Assembly (NCBI GenBank): GCA_947311845.1
Contig: CAMZMU010000063.1
Coordinates: 60,578,769-60,642,768 of the forward strand
Reading direction: 5' to 3'
DNA length: 64,000 bases
DNA from: Poa pratensis
Taxonomy: Eukaryota; Streptophyta; Magnoliopsida; Poales; Poaceae
Positions 35,808-46,745 of this stretch are shown here, piece after piece (position 1 is the stretch's first letter; every line of letters starts with the position of its first letter). Made by a program: the position numbers and the translations under genes. Under the pieces are notes generated by a model. The model made no database searches, was not told where the DNA came from, and worked only from the letters and a program-made list of their open reading frames with translations.

Positions 35808-37076
35808 GTTCCAACTAGAATCTTTTGTCAGGCATCTCTATCCAACTGTAACAAGTATGGTCAATGTTCGAAACCTAGGAATATCACTAAATTCCAAACA
35901 GGGCCTAAGATTGAGAAAAGGGATAAGTGTGGATGTGAACTTGCCAAGTGTACAACGTCACAATCCATAGGCCCACATCACTTTAATTCTCATCTATTTT
36001 TTTCACATCATGCCTATATTGAAAGGAATGGAGTCAAGCCATCTAGGTCTTCTATTTCAGCTTGAGGCCATGTGCAACTTGGCTGTCCCATACTGAGATA
36101 GTGATCAGAACGTGATGACGAGAATTTCGAGAAAACACAGTATCAGCGTGTTATTTGTCGAGTAATCGACAGGAGCTCTTCGTTTCAATTATAGGAAAAG
36201 GACATGCTATGGAAAAATGTATTTTATTTTATAGAAAGAAAAATTAATGAATTATTGAGCTAAGTATCGGTCTTCGCCTCAATCTATATATGACAAGAAA
36301 TCATCAACGGAACGGGACATATGAACTCAATTTTTACAAACTAAGTGAAATTCGTATTTTAAGTTGAAAAGGGTAACAAAAAGAATCACACACATATGTA
36401 CGGGTTTGAAAATTACGATTGTAAATTTTTACAACAAGATATGACCATTTGCGAACAGTGCAAAATCACAGGATCACAAATCGTCGTATTTAAGATGTGT
36501 ACGTAACCTGAATCATTTTTTATTTTGTACATATCACAAATGATCATATTTCAATCTGAAAATTTACATGCACGTACTTGTATCCATTCTCTACATATAT
36601 GATTTGGTTCGTATTTTTAAAAGTGAGTTCATGTGTGTACTCAGGTTCTGAAACATTCTGATTACTATATAAGACCAATAACAGATTCAGAGCTTCAGGC
36701 AATTGAGAACTTGCAATGTTCGACTAAAATTAGTGAGAATTTCGGTACTTTAAATTTAGGGTCGATATTTAGGAACATACGAAATTTCAGAGAATTGATA
36801 AGATGAGACAATTGAGAATTAGTTCACAGAATCCTAAGTTTCTAGCGCAACCCTCCGTAAAATCTATTGACTCGGTCGGTTATGCCGAGTTTGCCCTGAA
36901 AAAAGTTACATCGCAGATCCATGAATAAAAAAGGTTCCATTATTAAGATTATCTTCAACCTTTTCCGTCATCTTTTCACGTTACTATACCCATTTAGTCT
37001 GTATATCTGCTTATTTCGAGGTTTAAGAACCAGAGTTCTATTTAAGCAGATATACGGACATACGGTATATCTTACC

Positions 37077-37238
37077 GGAAGTAACTCGGAGCACGGTATA
37101 TATGCTTTCTCTGTTACTCCCTCCGTTCGGAAAAGATGTCACAAAAATGAACTATAGGTAGACCATTTTTGTGACATCCTTTTCCGAACAGAGGGAGTAC
37201 AAGACAAAGATGGCACAGGAAGTAACTCGGAGCACGGT
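37077..37238. repeat. 21-bp direct repeats flanking a Stowaway hairpin
   Basis: GGAAGTAACTCGGAGCACGG plus T occurs exactly at 37077-37097 and 37218-37238, about 20 bp outside each end of the hairpin element at 37117-37197. This is much longer than the TA duplication expected for the element. Confidence 0.75.
37117..37197. mobile_element. Short Stowaway MITE in intron 1 of YSL copy 1 (81 bp, near-perfect hairpin)
   Basis: CTCCCTCCGTTCGGAAAAG at the left pairs with the right arm ending CTTTTCCGAACAGAGGGAG-type sequence; TA at 37115-37116 and 37198-37199. Arms cover almost the whole element. Size and ends resemble the Athos group (established name; assignment tentative). Confidence 0.8.
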
Positions 37239-37887
37239 GACCTTGGTAGATTGCAAACGAATTCTATTTTCCAAAAAGAACTGTAACTAGTACTAGTAGT
37301 CTAGAAGTGAGACTGATGAGTCAAAACGAGCTTACCGCTGAAGGCGATGCCGTAGGCAGAGACGACGCATGTCTGGATGACGGTGTTCTCCTGCCTCGTG
37401 AAGGGCTGCTTGAGGAAGCCCGCCCTCTCGATGGCGCCGGTCCAGAGGCGGACGAAGAAGAAGCCGAGGAGGCCGGCGGAGACGTTGAGCGAGGGGATGA
37501 TGCCGGTGGTGAGGTTGAGCTTCATCACGATGATGCTGAACATGATGGCGAGGAAGAAGCTGACCACGAAGGCGCGTATCGTGAGCTGCTCCCTCCACGT
37601 CGGCACCTCCTTCCCCTCGAACGCCCGCTCCACCGACAACAGCGCCGCATCCTCCTCCTGGGCCACCGGAAGGGTGGCGCTGTTCCCTTTGATGATCTCG
37701 TCGTCGTCAGCGCCGTCCTTGCCGGCGTTGTGGCGGTGGCGAAGCGTGCCGGCCTCCACCGCCTCCTCGACGTCAGCGCCCTCGCCGGAGGCGTCTGCTT
37801 TCGTGGTGTACGCTGCCATTGCCTTGGACGCAACGCGAGCTCTTGTGTCTGTGTGTGTGGAGCGATGCCTCTGGGGTGGCAAGTGTT

Positions 37888-37896
37888 GTATTTATC
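37888..37896 (-). promoter_or_regulatory. Probable TATA box of YSL copy 1
   Basis: On the minus strand GATAAATAC lies about 70 bp upstream of the ATG at 37819. Confidence 0.5.
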
Positions 37897-37899
37897 ACG

Positions 37900-38300
37900 G
37901 TTTGGAACTTATCGTACATTGGTACTGACGCACTCATTGTGCGGACTGGATGGCATTGACGCATTGTTATTTTCCTCCGGTACCAACTATTCTAGTGTAT
38001 CTGTGTCCGTGGTGCTTAGCTGGATGTTGTTATCGACGACTCTGAAGTCACTGGCTCTGAAGGCGATGCGGATCTACAACTGGCGCCGGCTAAACATTAC
38101 GGGTTCAAGTGGCTATTGTTTAGCCGTAGCTCGTGCATTCTCATTGAGAGGAGAGCTTCTCCTCTCCTAAACTAAACGCGCGAGACAATGCAGCTTACTC
38201 TCTCTCTCTCAGTCTCTGTCTCTGATACATCAAGAAAATAACAGTTGGCGTGAAAATTCTCTCTACTTATGAGGCACAGAACTTTCAGGGGGTATGATAG
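37900..38300. other. Upstream region of YSL copy 1
   Basis: Contains a CT-dinucleotide run near 38191-38223. No further gene seen. I could not identify iron-deficiency elements with confidence. Confidence 0.35.
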
Positions 38301-41300
38301 GTGCGACTAACGTATATGGAACGGCAATGCACAGTTCAGACTGACAATTATAGATGAATGGGAAAAGCATTATCCTTTTGATTTTACTAGGATTTTAACT
38401 AGAACGATTTCTGATCATGCTGGAGTAATAGATTTTGGGTCGGATAAACCTAAAGTTAATAAACCTACAAAATTAGAACTTTGCTGGTTTCTTAGACCTG
38501 GCCTGAAAGAAGTGGTCTTAAGAACTTGACTTGCTTCTTATTATGGGAAAAGTTTCATATGAGAAATGGTTGATCAGAGCCAGAAAGCCTATAAGTACTC
38601 TAGGGCTCCTTTTCACGGGAATTGCAAAGCACAGGAAAAGGAAAAATGCAAAAATAGAATGCCATGGCACGTGAGATTCTATGAGATTGTAGTGCAGGAA
38701 AACAATTCATATGAATCTTGGAGAATTCACCGAACCAAATGGACTCCATAGGAAAAAATACTATGAATTGGAAAATAATTCATTTCAAAATACTTTGAAC
38801 CAAAGAGACACTTAAAGGGGTGAAATTACAACAATGAAGGAGAGTGAATAAGCTGGTCTTACCATTGATAAGTGTAACTTAAAAGGTCATTGAATCTCAA
38901 CTTAGTTTCATCAATAATGAGATAGAAATTGAGTGGTTTCAAAGATCTAAGAAAAAACATTTTTAGATATTGTTTATTTTGTATCCGAACTCCGAAGTCA
39001 TTGATAGAAGAAGGAATAGGATTGTTTAAAGCATGCAGATAATATTGTTCAGGGGAACAAAGACTTGCTTTGTTTTGAGCTAATGATAAGATTAGTTATA
39101 TCTCTTGAGGTACACGTCCCTTATAATTTGAATATAGAAATTACTTGTTGAACCTTGTAATTTAGAGGAAATTAAGTTTGTTGGTTTTCATATGGAACCC
39201 CATAAAGCTTCCTAGTCTAGATGGGTTCCCTGATAAATTTTATATAAGTTTTAAGACATTATGATCTTTTGTTTGCTTCCAGTAGTTTCCCCCATCGAAA
39301 ATTGGACATAGCTTCATTTAATTATAGTATTATTTATCTTATTTCTAAATACCAAGGTGCAACTAACTTGCGGGCGAATTTAGAACCGCACAGTACCTAA
39401 CCTCCGAGGTCGCTCTCTGCCCGAGCGACTCCGGAGGCGATCCTCGCCCAGCCGCCGGTCCTCCCTCTCCCGTGGTCCCTGGCCGCCCCGTCGCCGACGC
39501 CGGCGTCGGTGGCGGCCCCCCTCTCAATGAAGGATGGAGGGGAGGTGAGGGTTTCGCGGCGGTGGCCTCACGGGCGGTGGTGGGGCTGCGGCGGCGGAAC
39601 TAGATGGCGCGGCCCTAAGACCGGGGCCTGTAGCTTGGGCGACAAGGTGGCGGCGGCCGGTGGGAACTCCTCCAGGATCCTCCAGCGGCGTGGCGACGGC
39701 CATGGATCTGGGCTCGTTCCAATCTGGGCTGGCCTCCGGCCATGGATGGATTTCATGGAGGCTTCGGCGGCTGCCTCCTTCTTTGTTGCTCCGTCCGGCG
39801 GCGTGGGGGCCTGCTGGTGTGCTCGAATAAGGGGGCGGTCCTAGGGTTCATCTTGCAACAAGATGAATATCTGCCAGACTCTTGTCCTCCTTGATCTGGC
39901 CGGTGTGGCGAGTTCCGGAAGGCTCCGCCGGCGAACTTGTTTATGCCTGGAGATTGCTGGATCCGGTGGGATTAGGTCGTGCCCATGATTCTCCGTTAAG
40001 GAGCAAGCGGTATGAAGCTCTGCTATCTGTTGCCATCTTGGATGAAGTCAGAGGCAGAGAATGTCATGAAAGTTGAGATCAGAGGACTAAGAACGATGAT
40101 TTGACTCTTGGTGGCGATGAGCAACTTACTTGGAGCTTCAGGACACGTATGCAGCGGTATGAAAGTGGGGGCGACAGCATAGGTGAAGTTCAAAGTTCTA
40201 CCTTTCAGGGTGAAAATCCAAGGTCTGGCCTTAATTTGTTGTGCCTGGCAATGACCTTGTTGAAGACATTGTTTTGAGAGCGGGGACTATCTCCAGGGTG
40301 AAAACCCAAGATCTCGATCGGGCGACGACGGTGCTTGTGCACAGTTTCCTTCTTAAAGGCGTTGCTTTTGGAGAGATTGGACATCAGGTGTTGTTTTGGT
40401 GGTGGTTGTACTGCTGCTATAAGGAATGTAACTCTGTAGCAGGACTTTTCTTTTTTAGTTTCTTCTTCTTATTGTCTTTCGGCTGTGTGCATCCGTAATA
40501 CCTTCGGTTATTACGTTGTTGCAGAGGCTGGGTGTATTTGGTATCTTCGCAATATTAATATATACTCTTTATCTAAAAAAAACTAACTTGCGGGCTTATA
40601 GGCATCTCTTCTTATTGAATGTTATCTTCAAAATCCTTGGTAAAGTAGTTAACTAAAAACTACTGCAATAGCTTATAAAGTTGTTCCGCCTATCCAAACA
40701 ACCTTCATTAGGGGGTCTGGGGGAGATATATATTAGATGGGGTGCGAGATACTTTACACGGAATCATAGAAAGAAAACCATTGTTTTATCATCCTTAAAG
40801 TTCATCTTTAGAAAGCTTATGATAAAAAATCGAAACGAAATTAACTATGAAAGTCTTTCTCATAAATTTAATAGATACGAATGTAATGAATGATGGAAGT
40901 GTTACAGTAGTTGTAAATGATACGATGGATCTTACAAAAACTAACATAGGTTCAGGGCAAGGTGATCCTCTTTCTCATATTATTTTCAATATTGTTGAAG
41001 ATGTTTTTGGTGTGTTGGTTTCGAGGATCAAGAGAGTGGTTTAATTAGAGGAGTTATTCAAAACTTAATTCAAAGCAGTATGGCCATGCTGCACTATGCA
41101 CATTACAGTCTTCTTGTCTCAGGTTTTTCTGAAAAATTTCAGGGATGTTAAACGTATTCTTTGCTTGTTTCAGAATTATCTGATCTTAGCGATCATTTTC
41201 ACAAATGTGAGGTGATTTTATTTGGAGATGATGTATAAAGATATGATCAATATACAACATTTTTTACATGTGTTCAAGAGAAACTTGTGCCTATTCATTT

Positions 41301-41440
41301 TAAGGCTAAGAACAGCGATTGGAAATCTACTAATGATAAATTGGCAACTAAGTCGTCAATAATCTACTAATTCTTGTTGTTGTAGGTTGGTTTTTATAGA
41401 GATCTAGTTGATTATTGTGCTTGATCTTTACATGTTTTCT
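38300..41440 (+). mobile_element. Decayed LINE (non-LTR retrotransposon), interrupted
   Basis: Fragments in shifting frames read as LINE ORF2. Around 38355-38520 there is a WEKHYPFDFTRIL ... SDHAGV pattern like the endonuclease end. Around 39190-39360 a degraded reverse transcriptase start (MEPHKAS, then SIIYLISKYQGATNLR) is cut at a 15-bp target site and resumes after 40595 as YRHLFLLNVIFKILGK. At 40949-41020 GQGDPLSHIIFNIVEDVF matches the conserved GxxQGDPLS reverse transcriptase block. Many stops and indels show it is dead. Outer ends are not defined. Confidence 0.65.
39376..40580 (+). mobile_element. Non-autonomous LINE-like retroposon nested in the LINE (1.2 kb)
   Basis: Flanked by an exact 15-bp duplication AACTAACTTGCGGGC at 39361-39375 and 40581-40595, with a short A run at its 3' end. 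The 5' half is GC-rich (CGGCGGCGG-type), the 3' half T-rich, ending with CAATATTAATATATACTC before the tail. The open frames inside (for example 39509-39844) are low-complexity and carry no reverse transcriptase. Excision restores continuous LINE homology. Confidence 0.8.
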
Positions 41441-42218
41441 CTCTTTGAAGATCCTAAGGGGCCCTGTAATATGATGTTTTTCTTAGAAAAGGCTTTTACG
41501 GTAGGAAAAGGGGAGAGTTAAGAAAAGAAAAGGCTGGTGCAGTTGCCCGGGGCAAGCAGCCTGCTTCCATGAGGTTTATGCCATGCTGACGACAAGTATG
41601 TATGCTTGCCGGATGCAGTCGAGCACGGGCAGCTCAAGCTCCAGCCTTCAAAGTTTACACCTCAATTGATTTCACCTCCCAATCAATTGATTTCATTTCC
41701 TCCCATCTGCCTCCAACGTTTCTTTTCTGGTTCTCCCGGCACGGACCGATAAAGGCCACCACCCGTCGCCATGATTAAAAACTCCACCCTGACCCTGACC
41801 GCTGCGCATCATCGGTGCATGCCAACGCCAAGAATGCCAATGTGCGGGTGGTGCGTGTGAGACGACGGGCTGCTGCTTGCTTTTTCCCTCCATCATCTGC
41901 TGGGCTCTCTCTCGCAAAGAAAAGAAGAAAGGGCGGGAAGTCAGGTCAGCCGGCCACTGTGGTACTGTGCCCCTGGCTGGTGCTGCATGCATCGCTGCTG
42001 CCATCTGTGGCGCGCTCCAAGGCTTTCATCATCGATCGCCACTACCTTGTCCTCTCCGTGCTGGAATCGATCAGCATATTTATGTGGGGCTCGTGGTGCC
42101 ATGATGAAACGACGCCTGCCTGCATGGCCGTGTCAATGCCAATGCAGATGCAAAGCTGCTGATGATGTGCATGGCGTGGAGGACTGTACTACTGTATGAC
42201 GGTGCTGGTCTAAGTACG
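41441..42218. other. Intergenic DNA, no gene
   Basis: Contains short overlapping frames around 41693-42199 without recognisable domains and CATGCATGC-like words. Nothing supportable. Confidence 0.35.
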
Positions 42219-42220
42219 TA

Positions 42221-42314
42221 CTCCCTCCGTTCCAATTTAACTATGCACCACATACATGTCTAGATACATTCACATGTGGTGCATAGCAAGTCAATTAAAT
42301 TGAAACGGAGGGAA
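42221..42314. mobile_element. Stowaway MITE (94 bp)
   Basis: CTCCCTCCGTTCCAATTTAA at the left and the complementary AATTGAAACGGAGGGAA at the right, with TA at 42219-42220 and 42315-42316. The centre is a second hairpin around CTATGCACCACAT / ATGTGGTGCATAG. Confidence 0.85.
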
Positions 42315-42670
42315 TACTTCGCATTGACATTAACCAAGGTCGCGGGTCGCCCTTACGTGGACGAACGGAGCTAGCTAAGCTAGCGCTGTCGTGAAGCCGT
42401 CGTCGGCTACATATACTTGTCTCTACGCGTATGTACTCTGCTGAGGGAAGATCTTGCGCATGCGTGCATTAACTAACGAGGCGCATTTAACTAACGTACT
42501 GGCGCAGTCGCGATATGGCGAGTTCGCAGGCGCATGCCTCTATATATAAAAGTAGGAAGAAATCGCATTTAACTAACGAGGGGCGGTACTACTACTACTA
42601 CAACATCGCCGATCCATCGCTCATCAGAACTCTGCTTAGTACTGTACATCTGTACATCACAGTGTCACCT

Positions 42671-43408
42671 TTTTTTTTGCAATTTTCCACGTATATTCAC
42701 CAAATAACCACATACACAGTACATAGTAGAAATACAGGACGTGAAGAACAATACGTAGAGGAGCCAGAGCAAGCACCGAGAACCGCTGCTACACCGGCGA
42801 CGAAGACGAAGACCAGCAACCTCCACCTTACCACTGCCTGGGAGCATTTAATCCCTTGAGAGACGCCGCCTAGCCTGTCCGCCGCGCCGCGACGAAACTT
42901 CTGTCGATGAACAACCATGGCAGACGCCCCCCCCGGCACCGCCACGCCGCTTTGCCTCCGCCGTCTTCGGATCCGTCGCAGGAAGGAGCAGAAGAACACG
43001 TCCAGCCCTGGGATCCGGCCGCCAGATCCGCCGCCACCGCGGATCTGACGGGAACCAGAGGGGCTCGAGCACCACGCCGGGCCTCGAGCTCCAGCAAGTC
43101 GCACGCGCAGACGCCGAGCCCCGCAGAGCTCCGCCGCCGGAGAAGAGCACGCCGACACCAAACCACCCACCACCCGCACCACCTCCTCCAGGGCGCCGCC
43201 GGCAGGAACTCCACCCTACCCTACCATATGTACAAGCCGGCACCGGGGATCCCCCACCCTCCCGCCGCCGAAGCGGCCGGCGGAGGAGAGGAATCCCGCG
43301 GCGCGGCGACGAGCACGCGGCGGGTCGGCGAAGGGCGTCCAAAAATCGCCTTTTTCCTCTCTCAAACAGTGACGGGGAGAGGGGAACGATGCTGCAGCTA
43401 GTGGAGAT
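42671..43408 (-). mobile_element. Retroposon with 16-bp target duplication and poly(A), minus strand (738 bp)
   Basis: CATCACAGTGTCACCT occurs exactly at 42655-42670 and 43409-43424. The copy begins at the left with a run of T at 42670-42678, a poly(A) tail on the minus strand, and is GC-rich toward its minus-strand 5' end. This is target-primed reverse transcription of an RNA. The minus-strand frame 42848-43546 runs through it but is Arg/Gly/Ser-rich with no known domain. It could be a non-autonomous LINE or a processed copy of a host transcript. Confidence 0.75.
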
Positions 43409-43424
43409 CATCACAGTGTCACCT

Positions 43425-45385
43425 GTGCGTAGCATAGTACCCACGGAACGGAAGCATACGCGTATGCACGGCGGCCGGCCGGTATATACATGGGATGATA
43501 GTAGTATGTCACATGCGGCGCAGCAGCTGACGTGCCTCTGCTGCATTGACTAGTTATCTAGGCCATGGCATGCAGAAATATATTGGTATGGAAAACAAAC
43601 CATCGCATCAAACGGACGTCTGCGCTCTCTTGTCCCTGACAGATGCTGCATGCTCCCGTCATGCATGCATGCCCAGTCGCCCACACCCCGGCCAGGGAAC
43701 AGAATATAAAAAACGGAGAGAAAGGAAAGCTTCAGGGCCGATGAGAAAAAGTAGAGAGGAGAATAGGAGGGAATTGTCTACTTTTTGCCTCCAGCGGGGC
43801 TGCCTGCATGATCATACAGTGATAAACCTGTATACCTGAGTAGACGTCGCACCGCCAAGTACTGTAGTACTAGTAGCTGTAGCCGTCTGATCATCAAGGC
43901 ACGCACCACACCGGCTAGGTTAGCTGTCAACAAGTAGGGCTCTGGTAGGGGGAGAGTATCACATACTCCGTATATCTTGTTCGACTTGTGGTAGTGTATT
44001 GCCTTGAGGTATGACTAGCCAGGCCCGTGCGGCGCTCTGCTTGTTAAATTTGTTTAACTTCGAGTGTTATTCATGCACTTCCAGTGTAACTTCGAGTGTA
44101 TAGTGCACTTGGGAAGAAACTGCAAACAGTCCACCACGTACACACGTATAGCTTACTGCTTCGTGCTTCCGTTCCCGTTTTTATGACCAGGTGGCTCAGC
44201 CAGCATCCCTCCGGAGGATGAGATTTACCTGGCTAACTTCAGGTCATTTAACACTGTTAGCTGTGTGCTCACTCTGATTAGGGGATATTATTTTCTCTAG
44301 TAGAAACGATAACAGTGCCATCTCGTTCTACCTTTTCTTCAGTTTTTAGCATGCGGCAGCTCTAGTCGCATCTAAAGAAAAATATTTTCGTCTAACCAAA
44401 ACTATATGAATTGTCGCATGCTGCTCAGTACTTCTTACCACAAGTGTCAGACAACAAAGTTAAGTCCTGTAGATGCAACCTGATAGTCTTACAAATGCAA
44501 GTCATGTAAATTCACCAGGAGTACCGGAACATGAGGCACAAGGAGGTTTCTTAACTCCACTCTTCAATTTGACCGCTCTCGCTAAATTTACTGGGTCACA
44601 ACTTCATTAAATTCAGTACAACAGGTAAATTTTACTGCTCACTAAATTTCAGTACAACTTCTTAACTCCACTCTGCAATTTGATCGCTGCTCGCTAAATT
44701 TACTGGTCACAACTTCATTAAATTCAGTACAACAGGTAACTTATCGACATATTTCTGAAAACGCTATATACATCTTGACGAAAATCAAAGCAATCATGCA
44801 AGTTCTAATTCATCATCATATGCACCTATTTTCTAATGTTTGAAGCAAACAGCACCAAATCCTGCATGCCAACCTCGATGATAATCTTCCTTTGGTGTGT
44901 CGGCAGGTCACCGTATGTGTCGCTGCCATTGACAGCAACTTCGCGTTCCGCACACTACACCAGCTTGTTGAAATCTGGAGCAGAGCCAACTGAAAATTGC
45001 ACAGAAGGGCCATTCCTCTGCTGGGCCGAGCCTTCCAAAAAACTGATCACCTGAACACAAATTTGTCCATAAAAGGCATCAACGAAACACAAAAATTTCA
45101 AGGCTTTGAAAGTTATTTCATTGGCTATTTAATCAGAAAATATGCACCCACGCACTAAAAAGATAAACTGACTGTTCCATAAAGTTGTGTCAATATCAAT
45201 TTTCAATAAAAGGTGAGATTACTTGATCAGTCATCACATGTATGAGATATAACCCGACCGACCGAACTGAAAGCGCACACTGAAAAAATGAGGCAAGGCT
45301 ACATTGTAGCACATGCCGAGCGCCTGTGTGACACTATAAGCCAGTTAAAACATAATTCCATTGTGGATAACATGGAGAGAAGGTT
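43425..45385. other. Intergenic DNA with one tandem duplication
   Basis: No gene recognised. A ~105-bp unit containing TCTTAACTCCACTCT, CAATTTGA and AAATTCAGTACAACAGGTAA occurs at about 44550-44632 and 44657-44741. Confidence 0.4.
44550..44741. repeat. Tandem duplication (two ~85-bp copies, short spacer)
   Basis: The copies share TTCATTAAATTCAGTACAAC and differ at a few positions; the spacer contains a third partial AAATTTCAGTACAACTTC. Confidence 0.7.
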
Positions 45386-46745
45386 ATTTTTTTTAGATAC
45401 AAGGCCAGAAGGCCCAACGTTAAATTAATAACGCCAAGAACGGCGACAGAGTACATGGTGCTGAAACCAGCTTACAACAAAGTGCTGCACACTCACACAG
45501 GAACACAAAGCTACCGACGAGATTACAGTTGAAACACCAAAGGCGAGCAACGCCGAAGAAGGAGAGCACAAGCAGGACGGGCCGAGGTGTCGGGCCAGAG
45601 CTCACCCAGAGCACGGGCACACCAACGCACACGGCACACCGCCGAGACCAACTACACCAACCAAGGAGCACCACCAGCAGGATCATCAACGCCACTCTCC
45701 GCAAAGGCAGACAGGCTCAGTCAGCAGGCCCTGCACAAGAAACACCGAGGTGCAGAACAAGGTACAAGCTTTGCCCGAGGGAGCTCGACGCAGAAACGTC
45801 GCCACAGCACCTCCGGAAAGCAACCTGCCGTGAACTCCAAGACGGTGTCTTCAAGAAGCACACGACGCCGGAGCGCCGCCACCGCCCGGTCCGAGGACCT
45901 TGGATTTTCATCCGGAGCGTAAAAGGATCAAGAGAAGCCGCTACGACGCCCTCAAGAGGGGAACGGCGTCCATGGACGTCGCCATCGCATCCCGAGAAGA
46001 CCTCGGGCAAGGGTTTCCCCCCGGCAAACTCTCTGCCTTCTACCCGGGGCACCAAGCATCGACAAGCGACACCCAAGCCCCTGTCACCGCACGCCGCACG
46101 CCAGCCACCCCGCCACCCCTATGTCCGAGGTCACCGACCAGCACCTGAGTCCCTGGCTCGCCCACCAACCAAAGGACTCCCACCGTCCAGGGCCGCCGCC
46201 CCGGCGTCCCAGCTCCGCGCACTGCTGAAAAGGCTGAAACAAGGAGGGAGGCTCCACCACCAAGTCCACCGCCGAGCAGCCCCCTGGCTACCCGCGGCCA
46301 CAGACCTGGCACAGGGGCAGTAGAGCTCGAAGGATTGGGGCCCCTGCCCCATGCCCGTCGAGGCGGGCGAACAAGACCGCACCACCCTACAGCCACCCCG
46401 GAGACCTCCACGCGAAGACCAGGACCGGAGCACCACCGCCGAGCCGGAAACTCCAAGTCGAGGTCGAGCAAGCACATTGGAGCGCGAGGCAGCCCGCTCT
46501 GCCCAGATCGGGCCCTGATGGGCCCAGATCGGGCCCTGATCGGACCCGTGCCGCCGCGCATCCCTCCAGCGGCTCAGGGCGCCGCCACCACCACGGAACC
46601 GTCGCGGCACTTGCTCGACATGCCGCCGTCACCTCCTCAGCACCGCCCAGCCGTGCGCATCGCCGTCACCAGCACCCCGGCGCCGCCCCGCTTGTCGCCT
46701 CTCCTCCGCGCGAAGGGGAACTCGACGGAGCGCGCCCACCTCGTT
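45386..46745 (-). mobile_element. LINE-like retroposon in inverted orientation (~1.35 kb)
   Basis: Starts at the left with a T run (45388-45395) followed by TAGATACAAGGCC, a mirror of the tail of LINE-like copies elsewhere here, then turns GC-rich up to about 46745. The plus-strand 264-codon frame 45529-46323 and the minus-strand frames are Arg/Pro/Ala-rich by composition. No target duplication was found, so the right border is approximate. Confidence 0.5.

Larger units (their letters stand above)
32730..37819 (-). pseudogene. YSL: Yellow Stripe-like (YSL) metal-chelate transporter, copy 1, with a one-base deletion
   Basis: Six exons on the minus strand: 37336-37819, 34664-34827, 34468-34565, 34246-34380, 33919-34108 and 32730-33829, all with GT-AG borders. 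YSL proteins (OPT family) carry Fe or other metals bound to nicotianamine or mugineic acids through the plasma membrane or tonoplast with about 14 membrane helices. Diagnostic stretches are [69 protein letters not shown] and [10 protein letters not shown]. The N terminus is hydrophilic and acidic. In the last exon one base is missing near 33624: the frame before it (to FFLKGQIP) and the frame after it (from about [10 protein letters not shown] to LGN and stop) are offset by one. The frame as read ends at a stop near 33356, removing roughly the C-terminal 40 percent. Restoring length would give about 723 codons. Pseudogene or assembly error are both possible. Confidence 0.85.

Noticed and set aside
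37307..38170. 287-codon plus-strand open frame
   Set aside because: It is the antisense of YSL exon 1, a GC-rich exon in which shadow frames stay open; the sense strand has clear YSL homology.
42848..43546. 232-codon minus-strand frame as a gene
   Set aside because: It runs through a TSD-flanked retroposon and past its border, and the residue composition is low-complexity.
45529..46323. 264-codon open frame, Arg/Pro/Thr-rich
   Set aside because: It lies in a GC-rich inverted retroposon and has no domain; composition alone explains its length.
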